Shown one piece after another: positions 29,723 to 41,058 of a stretch of DNA of 64,000 bases; the stretch's first letter is position 1; each line of letters begins with the position of its first letter. The translations under genes were made by a program, and so were the position numbers. This DNA is from Sinorhizobium medicae (GTDB lineage: Bacteria > Pseudomonadota > Alphaproteobacteria > Rhizobiales > Rhizobiaceae). The DNA is taken from positions 1 through 64,000 of the forward strand of contig NZ_VITA01000002.1 of the NCBI RefSeq assembly GCF_007827695.1, written 5' to 3'. The notes beneath the pieces were generated by a model. The model saw only the letters and a program-made list of their open reading frames with translations. It made no database searches and had not been told where the DNA came from.

Positions 29723-30093
29723 CGCGACGAGGGCGGTTTGGGCGGGGGGTACCGAGGCTTCAGACGCAGCGCGCGGAGCTCGTCGTCGCGACCAGGGGCC
29801 AGTCTTTCGGAGGAGCTATAGGTCCGGACCAGACTGGGCAGGGTGACGCCAACTGCTATACAGGCGGAGCAGAGAAACGGGTGCACGGGCTTTGCGGGGT
29901 GCTTGCAATGCCGCGAATCTTCACAAGCCGTATGAGGTATCTGCGCGCCGTGGGAGCCGCGTTCGGTCAGCAAAACAACATGATGCGGATCACTCGCCCG
30001 GACGGCTAAGTCCCGGGCCTGCGCGGCCGCACCAAGCCCGCCGCTCAAGGGCGCGGACAGGAAAACGAGCATGATGGCGAGCCAGCGCAGCAT
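29701..30093 (-). CDS. Hypothetical exported Cys/His-containing protein
   Basis: A 130-residue protein that I cannot assign to a known family. The N-terminus looks like a signal peptide (LRWLAIMLVFLSAPLSGGLGAAAQA). The middle has HTACEDSRHCKHPAKPVHPFLCSACIAVGV, a spaced set of Cys and His residues that could bind metal (residues about 54-83), and the C-terminus is Pro-rich (PRYPPPKPP). It sits upstream of the DUF305 gene in the same direction, so a shared role in copper or other metal handling is possible. The final residues are encoded by a dispersed repeat. The ribosome site is weak. Confidence 0.5.
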   Translation of the reverse strand: MLRWLAIMLVFLSAPLSGGLGAAAQARDLAVRASDPHHVVLLTERGSHGAQIPHTACEDSRHCKHPAKPVHPFLCSACIAVGVTLPSLVRTYSSSERLAPGRDDELRALRLKPRYPPPKPPSSRAFRKIA

Positions 30094-30159
30094 GCGTTGA
30101 AGGTAGGGTGTTCCGCCTCAGATGAGAAGAGCTCGCGAGCGAAGATCGGCACGGAGAAC

Positions 30160-30585
30160 TCACGCGCTCAGTTTCCCGGTCTCCGGCAGGGCGAATACGC
30201 CTTCGAGCGAGCCTTCTGCGCCCCTTTCCCTAAGCGTCGAATTGCCGATGCAATAGAGTGGGGAAGGATGCCCAGTCCCGCTGCGGATCGTTGTCGAAAA
30301 GCAGAAGGATGAGGAGCTTTCCGTCGCCCTTTCCAGGATGTTCAGGATGGTGGATCGATCACCTTCGTCATAGGCCCTTACGAGGTCGATGATCCCGCAG
30401 GGGTTGCGCCGCAGGCCAAGAACGGCAAGCGTCCTGGAACCGACGACGAAGGCGCCGCTGGAAAGGTCGCAACGCCACGGTTCCACCAGGCAACCCGCCT
30501 GCGAGACGCGGCGGGTCCAGGCTTCGTGGGCCTCCAAACTCAACGGCTTTACCGCTCCGGATCCCGGTGTCATGAAGTTCAGCAT
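30160..30585 (-). CDS. Hypothetical protein with a PAS-like pattern
   Basis: A 141-residue soluble protein of no assigned family. The order of segments (a core with SGAFVVGSRTLAVLGLR, a dLVRAYDEGDRSTILNILERA helix, then FCFSTTIRSGTG, LYCIGNST and LEGVFALPE strands) resembles a divergent PAS fold, in which case it may sense a small ligand. This is pattern reading, not proof. I place the start at ATG 30585 with GGGGACGAG upstream; a TTG at 30618 would add 11 residues. It lies upstream of the Cys/His protein on the same strand with 66 bases between. Confidence 0.5.
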   Translation of the reverse strand: MLNFMTPGSGAVKPLSLEAHEAWTRRVSQAGCLVEPWRCDLSSGAFVVGSRTLAVLGLRRNPCGIIDLVRAYDEGDRSTILNILERATESSSSFCFSTTIRSGTGHPSPLYCIGNSTLRERGAEGSLEGVFALPETGKLSA

Positions 30586-30813
30586 TCCGCTCGTCCCCGA
30601 ATTGCCCTCGATCTCCAACTTAACCTATACGCGCAGACGGCGAAATTCACAATCAAGTCATTTGTAGCCGCGCCGTTGGCCCGGAACGGAGGCGGCGGCG
30701 CTATGTTCCGAAAGGGAGCCTATGGGCGAGGCCTGAGGGCGGTCGCCCTTGCCGCTTCTGCCATGATCCGGTAGGGAAGGCACCGACCAAGCACGAAGTC
30801 CGGAATGCTTTCC

Positions 30814-32328
30814 ATGAATGAAAAACAGAAGAAAACGCAGAAGCTCAGGGCGCGCTTGCCGCGTGGTTTCGTAGATCGTCCGGCCGCGGACATCCGCGCC
30901 GTGGACGAGATGGTTTCGAAGATCCGCGAGGTCTATGAACGCTACGGCTTCGATCCGGTGGAAACCCCGCTTTTTGAATATACTGACGCGCTCGGAAAAT
31001 TCCTGCCGGACAGCGACCGGCCGAATGAAGGCGTCTTCTCGCTCACCGACGACGACGACCAGTGGCTTAGTCTTCGCTACGACCTGACGGCGCCGCTGGC
31101 GCGCCACGTGGCCGAGAATTTCAACGAGATCCAGCTTCCCTACCGGACCTATCGCGCCGGCTACGTCTTCCGCAACGAGAAGCCGGGGCCGGGCCGTTTC
31201 CGCCAGTTCATGCAGTTCGATGCCGATACGGTGGGTGCCGCCGGCGTGCAGGCCGATGCCGAAATGTGCATGATGATGGCCGACACGATGGAGGCGCTCG
31301 GCATTGCCCGCGGCGACTACGTGATCCGCGTCAACAACCGCAAGGTTCTCGACGGCGTTCTGGAGGCGATAGGTCTCGGCGGCGGCGAGCAGATGAATAC
31401 GCGCCTGACGGTGCTGCGTGCCATCGACAAGCTCGACAAATTCGGCCCGGAAGGCGTGCGGCTGTTGCTGGGCGAAGGACGCAAGGACGAGAGCGGCGAC
31501 TTCACCAAGGGCGCCGGGCTCGACGATGAGCAGATCGGCAAGATCCTGTTCTTTGTCGGCATCACCGACTATGCCGAGAGCGCGGACGCGTTGGCGGCAC
31601 TCGTCGCCGGGACGGCCCGGGGCGCCGAGGGCGTCAATGAGTTGAACACGATCCGCAGCCTTGTGCTCAGCGCCGGCTACGAGGCGGACCGCATCAAGAT
31701 CGACCCCTCGGTCGTGCGTGGTCTGGAATATTATACGGGTCCCGTTTTCGAGGCGGAGTTGCAGTTCGCCGTCACCAACGAAAAGGGGGAGAAGGTCGTC
31801 TTCGGCTCCGTCGGCGGAGGCGGCCGCTATGACGGTCTCGTGTCGCGCTTCATGGGACAGCCGGTGCCGGCGACCGGCTTTTCGATCGGCGTGTCTCGGC
31901 TGATGACGGCGCTCAAGAATCTGGGCAAACTGGGCGTAGAACAGGTCACCGCGCCGGTCGTCGTTTGCGTCATGGACCGCGACATCGAAAGCATGGGGCG
32001 CTACCAGCGCTTTGTGCAGGATCTGCGTCATGCCGGCATCCGCGCCGAAATGTACCAGGGCAACAAGAAGAACTTCGGCGACCAGCTCAAATATGCCGAT
32101 CGTCGCGGTTCGCCGATCGCTGTCATTCAGGGCGGCGACGAGCGCGCTTCCGGCGTCGTACAGATCAAGGACCTGATCGAAGGCAAGCGGCTCTCTGGCG
32201 AAATCGAAGATAATGTCGCTTGGCGCGAGGCGCGTGCCGCTCAGATTTCCGTCCCGGAAGGCGAACTCGTCGTTAAGATTCGCGAAATTCTCGCGGACCA
32301 GGCCGAGGACCGGAAAAGGGCGGGTTGA
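30814..32328 (+). CDS. hisS: Histidyl-tRNA synthetase
   Basis: A 504-residue class II aminoacyl-tRNA synthetase that charges tRNA-His. It shows motif 1 and 2 landmarks ([34 protein letters not shown] split around residue 110), the histidine-binding [12 protein letters not shown] and motif 3 (GFSIGVSRL), with an anticodon-binding domain at the C-terminus. Its form is the longer alphaproteobacterial type. ATG 30814 is the likely start; ATG 30805 is also in frame. It heads the hisS-hisZ-hisG run, whose joints are 5 bases and a 4-base overlap. Confidence 0.95.
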   Translation: MNEKQKKTQKLRARLPRGFVDRPAADIRAVDEMVSKIREVYERYGFDPVETPLFEYTDALGKFLPDSDRPNEGVFSLTDDDDQWLSLRYDLTAPLARHVAENFNEIQLPYRTYRAGYVFRNEKPGPGRFRQFMQFDADTVGAAGVQADAEMCMMMADTMEALGIARGDYVIRVNNRKVLDGVLEAIGLGGGEQMNTRLTVLRAIDKLDKFGPEGVRLLLGEGRKDESGDFTKGAGLDDEQIGKILFFVGITDYAESADALAALVAGTARGAEGVNELNTIRSLVLSAGYEADRIKIDPSVVRGLEYYTGPVFEAELQFAVTNEKGEKVVFGSVGGGGRYDGLVSRFMGQPVPATGFSIGVSRLMTALKNLGKLGVEQVTAPVVVCVMDRDIESMGRYQRFVQDLRHAGIRAEMYQGNKKNFGDQLKYADRRGSPIAVIQGGDERASGVVQIKDLIEGKRLSGEIEDNVAWREARAAQISVPEGELVVKIREILADQAEDRKRAG

Positions 32329-32333
32329 CCGCG

Positions 32334-33467
32334 ATGCCTCTCATTGATCTTCCCGGTTTCGCCGGCGACCTCCTTGCGGATTTCGAACGCCGGAACACGC
32401 TGCGCGTCGACACGCCGGTCATCCAGCCTGCCGAGCCTTTCCTCGACATGGCCGGGGAAGACCTGCGCCGGCGGATCTTCATGACCGAGAGCGAAACCGG
32501 CGAGAGCCTGTGCCTGCGGCCGGAGTTCACCATCCCCGTCTGCCTGCGACATATCGAGACCGCAACCGGAACGCCGCAACGCTACGCCTATCTGGGCGAG
32601 GTGTTCCGGCAGCGCCGCGACGGATCGAGCGAGTTCTACCAGGCGGGCATCGAAGATCTGGGCGATCCGGATACGGCCGCCGCTGATGCGCGGGTGGTCG
32701 GTGATGCCTTGTTCGTCCTTTCCAATCGACTGCCGGGCGAGCGGCTGAAGGTCACGCTTGGCGACCAGTCGGTCTTCGAAGCGGTGATTGCCGCCTGTGG
32801 CCTGCCCGGCGGTTGGCAGAAACGGCTCATTCATGCCTTCGGGGATCAGAAGCAGTTGGACAGGCTCTTGGCCGAGCTGGCCGACCCGAAATCGCCCGGC
32901 GTCTTCGGCCACGACGTCGAGCGCGTCGCAGCCTTGGGCATGCTCGACGACGAAGAGCGGCTCGTCGCTCATATCGGCGAGACGATGGAGGCGACCGGTT
33001 ATTCGACCAATGCCAGCCGCTCGCCCCGCGATATCGCCCGGCGCCTGAAGGAAAAGGTCGAACTTGCAGCCACCCGGCTGGACAAGGAAGCGCTTGCCGT
33101 CATGCGCGCGTTCCTCGCTCTTGATCTGCCGCTCGCCGACGCTCCGGCCGCGCTCCACAGCTTCGCCGGCAAGGCGCGTCTGAGGATCGACGACGCGCTG
33201 GAACTCTTCGATGCGCGCGTGGCTGCGCTCGCATTGGCGGGCGCCGATCCCGGCCCGATGCGTTACCGCGCCGCCTTCGGACGACCGCTCGACTATTACA
33301 CGGGCCTCGTCTTCGAAATCCACGTCGAAGGCACCCCCGCAGTGCTCGCCGGCGGCGGCCGGTTCGACCGCCTCCTCACCTTGCTCGGCGCTCGTGAGCA
33401 TATTCCGGCCGTCGGCTTTTCTCTTTGGCTCGACCGGATAGAACAGGCTGCGGGGAGAGAGAAATGA
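32334..33467 (+). CDS. hisZ: ATP phosphoribosyltransferase regulatory subunit HisZ
   Basis: A 377-residue paralogue of HisS that lacks tRNA charging and instead forms a complex with short-form HisG. The class II core is recognisable ([55 protein letters not shown]). ATG 32334 lies five bases after the hisS stop; TTG 32325, overlapping that stop, is an alternative. Its presence next to a 231-residue HisG without the C-terminal regulatory domain is as expected for this two-subunit system. Confidence 0.92.
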   Translation: MPLIDLPGFAGDLLADFERRNTLRVDTPVIQPAEPFLDMAGEDLRRRIFMTESETGESLCLRPEFTIPVCLRHIETATGTPQRYAYLGEVFRQRRDGSSEFYQAGIEDLGDPDTAAADARVVGDALFVLSNRLPGERLKVTLGDQSVFEAVIAACGLPGGWQKRLIHAFGDQKQLDRLLAELADPKSPGVFGHDVERVAALGMLDDEERLVAHIGETMEATGYSTNASRSPRDIARRLKEKVELAATRLDKEALAVMRAFLALDLPLADAPAALHSFAGKARLRIDDALELFDARVAALALAGADPGPMRYRAAFGRPLDYYTGLVFEIHVEGTPAVLAGGGRFDRLLTLLGAREHIPAVGFSLWLDRIEQAAGREK

Positions 33468-34159
33468 CCGTCACTATTGCGCTGCCCTCAAAGGGGCGGA
33501 TGAAGGATGAGTCCTCGGCTATTTTCGAACGCGCCGGCATGAGGATCACGGCGGTTGGCAACGACCGATCGTATCGCGGCCGCGTGGAAGGCGTGGAAGA
33601 CGTCGAGATAACCTTTTTGTCGGCCTCGGAAATCGCGCGTGAAATCGGCAGCGGCGCAGTGGATTTCGGCGTTACGGGAGAGGACCTCGTGCGAGAAGGC
33701 CTGGCGGATGCCGATGCACGCGTCGAGTTTGCCGCCAGGCTTGGTTTCGGCCATGCCGATGTGGTCGTCGCGGTACCCGAAATCTGGTACGACGTCGACA
33801 CCATGGCTGACCTCGGCGACGTCGCCGCAGATTTCCGCGCGCGCCACGGCCGGCGCCTCGCCATCGCTACCAAATACTGGCGCCTGACGCAGCAATTCTT
33901 CTCGGGCAGCCACGGCATTCAGCTCTATCGGATCGTCGAGAGTCTGGGAGCGACCGAGGGTGCGCCGGCATCCGGCTCAGCCGACATCATCGTCGACATC
34001 ACCTCGACCGGCTCGACGCTCAAGGCCAACCATCTGAAGATTCTCTCCGATGGCGTGATCCTTCGCTCAGAGGCCTGCCTCGTACGGGCGCGAAAGGCGG
34101 AGCATGGGGGCAATCCACTGATCGACCGGATTCTCGCGGCCGTACGTTCTGCGCTTTGA
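33464..34159 (+). CDS. hisG: ATP phosphoribosyltransferase, short form HisG
   Basis: A 231-residue catalytic subunit that condenses ATP and PRPP, the first step of histidine synthesis. The short form lacks the ACT-like regulatory domain of the long enzymes and needs HisZ. Family motifs are IALPSKGRM at the start, [22 protein letters not shown] and [16 protein letters not shown]. The start ATG overlaps the hisZ stop by four bases, so the two subunits are translationally coupled. Confidence 0.95.
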   Translation: MTVTIALPSKGRMKDESSAIFERAGMRITAVGNDRSYRGRVEGVEDVEITFLSASEIAREIGSGAVDFGVTGEDLVREGLADADARVEFAARLGFGHADVVVAVPEIWYDVDTMADLGDVAADFRARHGRRLAIATKYWRLTQQFFSGSHGIQLYRIVESLGATEGAPASGSADIIVDITSTGSTLKANHLKILSDGVILRSEACLVRARKAEHGGNPLIDRILAAVRSAL

Positions 34160-34279
34160 CGATGGAGATCGGCAAGGTGAGGGCTCGCAAATTCGCCTTC
34201 GGCCCTGACAAACGCAACCGGCACTCCCTATGTTGGGGCGGCAGACACCCTTTCGATATCCCACCTAGAGGCATCCATT

Positions 34280-34987
34280 ATGGCTGATCTTTCCTCCTTT
34301 CCGATCACGTCGCGCTGGCCGGCGAAAAATCCCGATATCATCCAGCTCTATTCGCTTCCGACGCCGAACGGCGTGAAGGTCTCCATTGCTCTCGAAGAAT
34401 TGGGCCTGACCTATGAGGCGCATCGCATTTCCTTCGATACCAACGAGCAGAAGTCGCCCGAATTCGTCTCCCTCAATCCGAACGGCCGCATTCCGGCGAT
34501 CATCGATCCGAACGGGCCGGACGGTAAGCCGATCGGCCTGTTCGAGTCGGGCGCGATCCTGATCTATCTCGCAGAAAAGACCGGCAAGCTCATTCCTGCG
34601 GATGCGGCCCGCCGTTATGAGACGCTGTCCTGGGTGATGTTCCAGATGGGCGGCGTCGGACCAATGTTCGGGCAGTTCGGCCATTTCTTCAAATTCGCGG
34701 CCGACAAGGTCGCGAACAATCCCTATCCCGTTCAGCGTTACCGAGACGAAGCAAAACGTCTTCTCGGCGTTCTCGAAGCGAGGCTCGAAGGCAGGCAATG
34801 GCTGATGGGAGAGGAGTACACGATCGCCGATATCGCGACCTATCCCTGGGTGGAGGGGGCACGCAAATTCTATGGTGGAGCCGAGGTGCTCGACTATAAG
34901 AGCTTCCCGAAGGTCATGGCATGGGTGGATCGCGGCCTGGCGCGCCCGGCCACGCAGAAGGGCATGGAGATCCCGCGCAAGGAGTGA
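34280..34987 (+). CDS. Glutathione S-transferase, YfcG/Ure2p-like
   Basis: A 235-residue glutathione transferase with an N-terminal thioredoxin-like domain (LYSLPTPNGVKVSIALEELG, LNPNGRIPAIID, FESGAILIYLAE) and a helical C-terminal domain (MGEEYTIADIATYPWV). The TPNG motif and overall length match the Nu-class, disulfide-bond-reductase type (YfcG, YghU). Glutathione is made by the gshA pathway also present here. It precedes the FAD-dependent reductase by 81 bases on the same strand. Confidence 0.87.
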   Translation: MADLSSFPITSRWPAKNPDIIQLYSLPTPNGVKVSIALEELGLTYEAHRISFDTNEQKSPEFVSLNPNGRIPAIIDPNGPDGKPIGLFESGAILIYLAEKTGKLIPADAARRYETLSWVMFQMGGVGPMFGQFGHFFKFAADKVANNPYPVQRYRDEAKRLLGVLEARLEGRQWLMGEEYTIADIATYPWVEGARKFYGGAEVLDYKSFPKVMAWVDRGLARPATQKGMEIPRKE

Positions 34988-35068
34988 TTTGCAGCGGGAA
35001 CCTTCCGGCCTGAGATGGACCGGCCACGGGCCGGGAGGATAGCGATCAACACGAACCTTTTGAGACGG

Positions 35069-36295
35069 ATGGAGCAGGTGTCGGGAAGACTTGTTGTTGT
35101 CGGTGGCGGTCAAGCCGCATTCGCTTTGGTCGCCAAGCTTCGCGCCCTCAAGGACATGCGTCCGATCACCGTCGTCGCGGCCGAAGCCAGCCTGCCTTAC
35201 CAGCGGCCACCGCTTTCCAAGAAATATCTGTTGCGCGAAATGACGCTCGATCGCCTGCTTTACCGGCCGGAGACCTGGTATGCGGAGCACGAGATCGATA
35301 TCCGTCTTTCGACGACGGTCACGCGGGTCGATCGTGCCACACGGCAGGTGGTGCTCAGCGATGGTTTGACGCTCGGCTATGAGACGCTTGCCTTCGCAAC
35401 CGGCGCAACGCCACGACGGCTGCCGGCTGCGGTGGGTGGCGATCTTGCCGGCGTGTATGTGGTGCGCGACTTCAGGGATGCCGACCTGCTGGCGGAGGAA
35501 ATGCAGCCCGGCCGGCGAGTGCTGGTCGTCGGCGGCGGCTATATCGGGCTCGAGGCTGCAGCGGTTGCCCGCATCTCAGGGCTCGAGGTGACCGTCATCG
35601 AAATGGCCGACCGCATCCTTCAGCGCGTCGCCTCGGCCGCCACCTCGGCGATCGTGCGCGAAATTCACAGCGCGCACGGCGTGCATATACGGGAAGGCAC
35701 GGGGCTCCACCGTCTGATCGGCCATAACGGACGCGTCACGGCGGCGGAGCTCTCCGACGGTTCCGTCATTCCCGTCGACATCGTGATCGTCGGAATTGGC
35801 GTGACGGCCAATGATGACCTGGCGCACGACGCCGGTATCGAAACGGCCAACGGGATCGTCGTCGACAGCCATGGGCGAACATCCGATCCCGCTGTCTTCG
35901 CCATGGGAGACTGCGCTGTACTGCCATGGGACGGCATGCGTATCCGCCTCGAATCCGTGCAGAATGCAGTCGACCAGGCAGAGGCGGTTGCCGCGGTCCT
36001 CGCCGGCAGCAGCGTTCCCTATGCACCGAAACCCTGGTTCTGGTCCGACCAGTACGATGTCAAACTGCAGATCGCCGGTTTCGGTCTCGGCCATGACGAA
36101 ACGCTGGTTCGGCCGGGCCAGCGCGAAGGCAGCGTATCGGTCTGGTATTTCCGCCAGGGCAAGCTGATCGCCGTCGACGCGATAAACGACGCCAAGGCCT
36201 ACGTCACCGGCAAGAAGCTGCTCGAGCAGGGAGTGACGCCCAATCGAGCGCTGTTGGCGGATCCCCAGGTCGATCTCAAGACATTGCTGGCATAG
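35069..36295 (+). CDS. FAD-dependent ferredoxin/rubredoxin-type reductase
   Basis: A 408-residue flavoprotein of the pyridine nucleotide-disulfide oxidoreductase fold without the redox disulfide. Two dinucleotide-binding motifs are seen, VVVGGGQAAFALVAKL for FAD and VLVVGGGYIGLEAAA for NAD(P)H, with the second FAD motif VFAMGDCA. The C-terminal reductase domain (WSDQYDVKLQIAGFG) matches ferredoxin reductases that serve cytochrome P450 or ring-hydroxylating systems. No ferredoxin gene is adjacent. ATG 35069 starts just before the FAD motif; an earlier in-frame ATG at 35015 adds 18 unlikely residues. Confidence 0.87.
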   Translation: MEQVSGRLVVVGGGQAAFALVAKLRALKDMRPITVVAAEASLPYQRPPLSKKYLLREMTLDRLLYRPETWYAEHEIDIRLSTTVTRVDRATRQVVLSDGLTLGYETLAFATGATPRRLPAAVGGDLAGVYVVRDFRDADLLAEEMQPGRRVLVVGGGYIGLEAAAVARISGLEVTVIEMADRILQRVASAATSAIVREIHSAHGVHIREGTGLHRLIGHNGRVTAAELSDGSVIPVDIVIVGIGVTANDDLAHDAGIETANGIVVDSHGRTSDPAVFAMGDCAVLPWDGMRIRLESVQNAVDQAEAVAAVLAGSSVPYAPKPWFWSDQYDVKLQIAGFGLGHDETLVRPGQREGSVSVWYFRQGKLIAVDAINDAKAYVTGKKLLEQGVTPNRALLADPQVDLKTLLA

Positions 36296-36340
36296 CACCC
36301 GGGGTATGCTGCGGCCGCTACGGCCAGCACCATAAATCAA

Positions 36341-36368
36341 AAAGGGGCGGCTCGAGAGCCGCCCCTTT
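36341..36368. terminator. Bidirectional terminator between the reductase gene and groEL
   Basis: AAAGGGGCGGCT (36341-36352) pairs with AGCCGCCCCTTT (36357-36368) around CGAG, and an A tract flanks the left arm, giving a T tract on the minus strand. It serves as terminator for groESL (minus) and likely also for the plus-strand reductase gene ending at 36295. The 104-bp duplication lies between it and the groEL stop codon. Confidence 0.85.
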
Positions 36369-36387
36369 GATCCGGATGGATCTAATC

Positions 36388-38295
<1,908 letters not shown>

Positions 38296-38330
38296 TCAAA
38301 TTGCGGAAGTTTGGAAGGGTTGTCGGCCTA

Positions 38331-38627
38331 TCAGCCGATGACGCCCATGATGTCGGCTTCCTTCATGATCAGAAGGTCTTCGCCGTCAATCTTGACTTCG
38401 GTGCCGGACCACTTGCCGAACAGGATGCGGTCGCCGGCCTTGACGTCGAGCGGAACAACCTTGCCGCTTTCGTCACGGGCGCCGGAACCGACAGCCACGA
38501 TTTCGCCTTCCTGAGGCTTTTCCTTCGCGGTGTCCGGAATGATGATGCCGCCCTTGGTCTTTTCTTCAGATTCGACGCGGCGAACGACGACGCGGTCGTG
38601 CAGCGGACGGAAATTGGTGCTTGCCAT
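38331..38627 (-). CDS. groES: Co-chaperonin GroES (Hsp10)
   Basis: A 98-residue co-chaperonin that caps the GroEL ring. It starts with [17 protein letters not shown], contains the mobile loop ([18 protein letters not shown]), and ends with [17 protein letters not shown]. It lies 77 bases upstream of groEL in one operon. The CIRCE element stands 59 bases before the start, so HrcA repression that is relieved by heat is predicted. Confidence 0.97.
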   Translation of the reverse strand: MASTNFRPLHDRVVVRRVESEEKTKGGIIIPDTAKEKPQEGEIVAVGSGARDESGKVVPLDVKAGDRILFGKWSGTEVKIDGEDLLIMKEADIMGVIG

Positions 38628-38685
38628 TGTCTAATCCCTCGATCAAATGACACTGCGGGTCGCGGATGGACCCGCCGGATGGGTG

Positions 38686-38712
38686 TTAGCACTCCTCTCA
38701 TTTGAGTGCTAG
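38686..38712 (-). promoter_or_regulatory. CIRCE operator of groESL
   Basis: TTAGCACTC (38686-38694), nine bases, GAGTGCTAG (38704-38712) matches the CIRCE consensus TTAGCACTC-N9-GAGTGCTAA with one mismatch at the last base. CIRCE is the binding site of the heat-shock repressor HrcA. No hrcA gene lies in this window. Confidence 0.93.
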
Positions 38713-38931
38713 CGCAGCCGAGATAAGGCCGGCTGCTGAACGAGTCAAGGATCGACTGCGAGAATTTTGGCCGCGCCGGCTGTCCCGTGTCAGCTTCTCA
38801 GGCTTCTGTGACGGTGCTGTTGCACAACGCCGAATTCCATTGGAAGGGCAGCGTTTTTCTCTCCGCGAGGCTTGTAATCTTGCTCCTTCCTTGCGATGTC
38901 AGCCGGAAAGCCGAGTTTGCAGGAAGCCAGC

Positions 38932-39780
38932 ATGGCCATCAGGATCAACAGTTTTCGGGAAATCGCCGGCCGTTACGACGTGGTCCTTTGCGATGTCTGG
39001 GGCGTGCTTCACAATGGCATTCAAGCCTTTGCATCCGCCTGTGAAGCGCTTGCCGAGGCGCGCGCCCAAGGGCTGACCGTCGTTCTCGTCACCAATTCGC
39101 CCCGGCCGCATCCAGGCGTCACGGTGCAGATTCGCGGCCTTGGAGTTCCGGACGAAGCCTATCACCGTATCGTCACCTCGGGCGATGTGACGCGCGCGTT
39201 GATCGCCAAGGCCGAGAAACGCATCTTCTTCATCGGTGCCGATCGTGATCTGCCGCTGCTCGAAGGGCTCGGCACCGAGATCGTCTCCGCCGACGAAGCC
39301 GAGACGATCGTCTGCGCCGGCTTCTACGATGACGAGACCGAGACGCCCGAGCACTACCGGGCAACGCTGACGGCACTTGCCAATCGGAACGTTCCGTTCA
39401 TCTGCGCCAATCCCGATCTCGTTGTCGAGCGCGGGCATCGCTTGATCCCCTGCGCCGGCGCCATTGCCAAGCTTTATGAAGAGCTCGGCGGCGAGGCCCG
39501 GATCGCCGGAAAACCCTATATCTCCATCTATCGCACCGCTCTTTCCGAGGCGAAGGCGGTCAGGGGCGCGTTCGACCTTTCGCGCGTCGTTGCCATAGGC
39601 GACGGCATGCCCACGGATGTGAAAGGTGCGCAGGATGCAGGCTTCGATCTGCTCTATATCAGCGCGGGCATACATGCGCAGGATTATATGCACGAAAGCC
39701 GCACCGACGAAGCCAAGCTGATGGCCTTTCTCAGACAGAACGGGGCAACGCCGAAATGGTGGATGCCGCGGCTGGCATGA
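38932..39780 (+). CDS. HAD-superfamily class IIA phosphatase (TIGR01459-like)
   Basis: A 282-residue HAD hydrolase. Motif I is DVVLCDVWGVLHNG, motif II is VTNSPRP, and motif IV/III residues are in VVAIGDGMPTDVKGA. The layout with a class IIA cap and the CDVWGV form match an alphaproteobacterial family often next to ribF, annotated as HAD IIA TIGR01459. Natural substrate is unknown; a sugar or nucleotide phosphate is likely. It starts at ATG 38932 (AGGAAG upstream), and ribF follows 13 bases after its stop, so the two are cotranscribed. Confidence 0.87.
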   Translation: MAIRINSFREIAGRYDVVLCDVWGVLHNGIQAFASACEALAEARAQGLTVVLVTNSPRPHPGVTVQIRGLGVPDEAYHRIVTSGDVTRALIAKAEKRIFFIGADRDLPLLEGLGTEIVSADEAETIVCAGFYDDETETPEHYRATLTALANRNVPFICANPDLVVERGHRLIPCAGAIAKLYEELGGEARIAGKPYISIYRTALSEAKAVRGAFDLSRVVAIGDGMPTDVKGAQDAGFDLLYISAGIHAQDYMHESRTDEAKLMAFLRQNGATPKWWMPRLA

Positions 39781-39793
39781 CGGGAAGATCGGC

Positions 39794-40777
39794 ATGACGG
39801 TTTTTCATCGCAACGAGACCCGTGATCCGCTCCCCGGCCATCTTCGCGGCGGGGTGGTCGCCATCGGCAATTTCGACGGCGTGCACCGCGGCCATCAATC
39901 GGTGCTGAACCGCGCACTGGCCGAGGCGGTGAAGCGTGGCGTTCCGGCGCTGGTGCTCACTTTCGAACCGCATCCGCGCACGGTTTTCCGACCCGAGACG
40001 CCGGTGTTCCGCCTAACCCCGGCACCGCTAAAAGCCCGTATCCTCGAGGGAATGGGTTTCGGCGCCGTCATCGAATATCCCTTCGACCGGAGCTTTTCGG
40101 AGCTTTCGGCCTTCGACTTCATTCATCGCATTCTGCGCGAATGGCTGCACGCTTCCCATGTCGTTACCGGTTTCGATTTCCATTTCGGCAAGGGGCGGGA
40201 AGGCGGGCCCGCCTTCCTCATGGCGGCCGGCGAGCGGGAAGGATTCGGGGTGACCCTGGTGGATGCCTTCCGCGACGAAAATGCCGCCGTCATTTCGTCG
40301 AGCTTTATTCGCTCCTTGCTCGCCGAGGGGGATGTTTCGCACGCGGCCGGGCTGCTCGGTTACCGTTACACGGTCGAAGCGGAAGTCATCGGCGGCAAGA
40401 AGCTCGGCCGGACGCTCGGCTATCCGACGGCGAACATGCGCCTTCCGCCCGAGGCTGAGCTGAAAAGCGGCATCTATGCGGTACGTTTCCGCCGGGCGGA
40501 CGGGTCGCTCCACGATGGCGTTGCGAGTTTCGGGCGGCGCCCGACCGTCGACAGTGACGGCGAGGCCCTGCTCGAGACTTTCGTGTTCGATTTTTCCGCT
40601 GACCTCTACGGAGAGATCTGCGCCGTATCTTTCTTCGGCCGCTTGCGCGACGAACTCAAGTTCGATGGCCTGGAGCAATTGATGGTACAGATGCGCAGCG
40701 ACGAGAGCGAGGCCCGCGCGCTGATTGCGGGCGTTCAGCCCCTGAGCGACATCGACCGCAGGCTCACTTTCGGCTGA
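39794..40777 (+). CDS. ribF: Bifunctional riboflavin kinase/FAD synthetase
   Basis: A 327-residue bifunctional enzyme that makes FMN from riboflavin and then FAD. The N-terminal adenylyltransferase domain (to about residue 185) has VVAIGNFDGVHRGHQ and SSSFIRSLL; the C-terminal kinase domain (from about residue 190) has GGKKLGRTLGYPTANM and a Glu in LLETFVFDF. The start follows the HAD gene by 13 bases. No FMN riboswitch is seen before it. The 281 bases after it hold no gene before ileS. Confidence 0.95.
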   Translation: MTVFHRNETRDPLPGHLRGGVVAIGNFDGVHRGHQSVLNRALAEAVKRGVPALVLTFEPHPRTVFRPETPVFRLTPAPLKARILEGMGFGAVIEYPFDRSFSELSAFDFIHRILREWLHASHVVTGFDFHFGKGREGGPAFLMAAGEREGFGVTLVDAFRDENAAVISSSFIRSLLAEGDVSHAAGLLGYRYTVEAEVIGGKKLGRTLGYPTANMRLPPEAELKSGIYAVRFRRADGSLHDGVASFGRRPTVDSDGEALLETFVFDFSADLYGEICAVSFFGRLRDELKFDGLEQLMVQMRSDESEARALIAGVQPLSDIDRRLTFG

Positions 40778-41058
40778 GGGATATCAGGCGGTTGCCATTC
40801 GGCACCCTAAAGAATTCGGCCATGCCGTTCCGGCGGACCTTTTCAAAAGGCGGAAAACGCCTTAAAGAACCGGCCATAATGACCCGGTTCCATCGAGTGA
40901 TCATCGATCAGCGAATTATTGGCCCGGCTTTCCGCGCGCTTTAGTCTGCGCCGGAAGGTCCGGGATTTCGGCGTTCCAGCGCCCCCATTCATCTTCGAGA
41001 TTACCGAACCCTTCCGCCTGCGTGACGACCCCGCGCGGAAAAGACGAATGCGAAAACC

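Noticed and set aside
30658..33401. Long minus-strand frames opposite hisS and hisZ
   Set aside because: hisS, hisZ and hisG are certain on the plus strand; the antisense frames are compositional.
39781..39793. An FMN riboswitch before ribF
   Set aside because: Only 13 bases separate ribF from the preceding gene, and no FMN-element sequence is seen further upstream.
40778..41058. A T-box or other leader riboswitch before ileS
   Set aside because: T-boxes are not expected in proteobacteria, and no conserved T-box element or specifier hairpin is visible.
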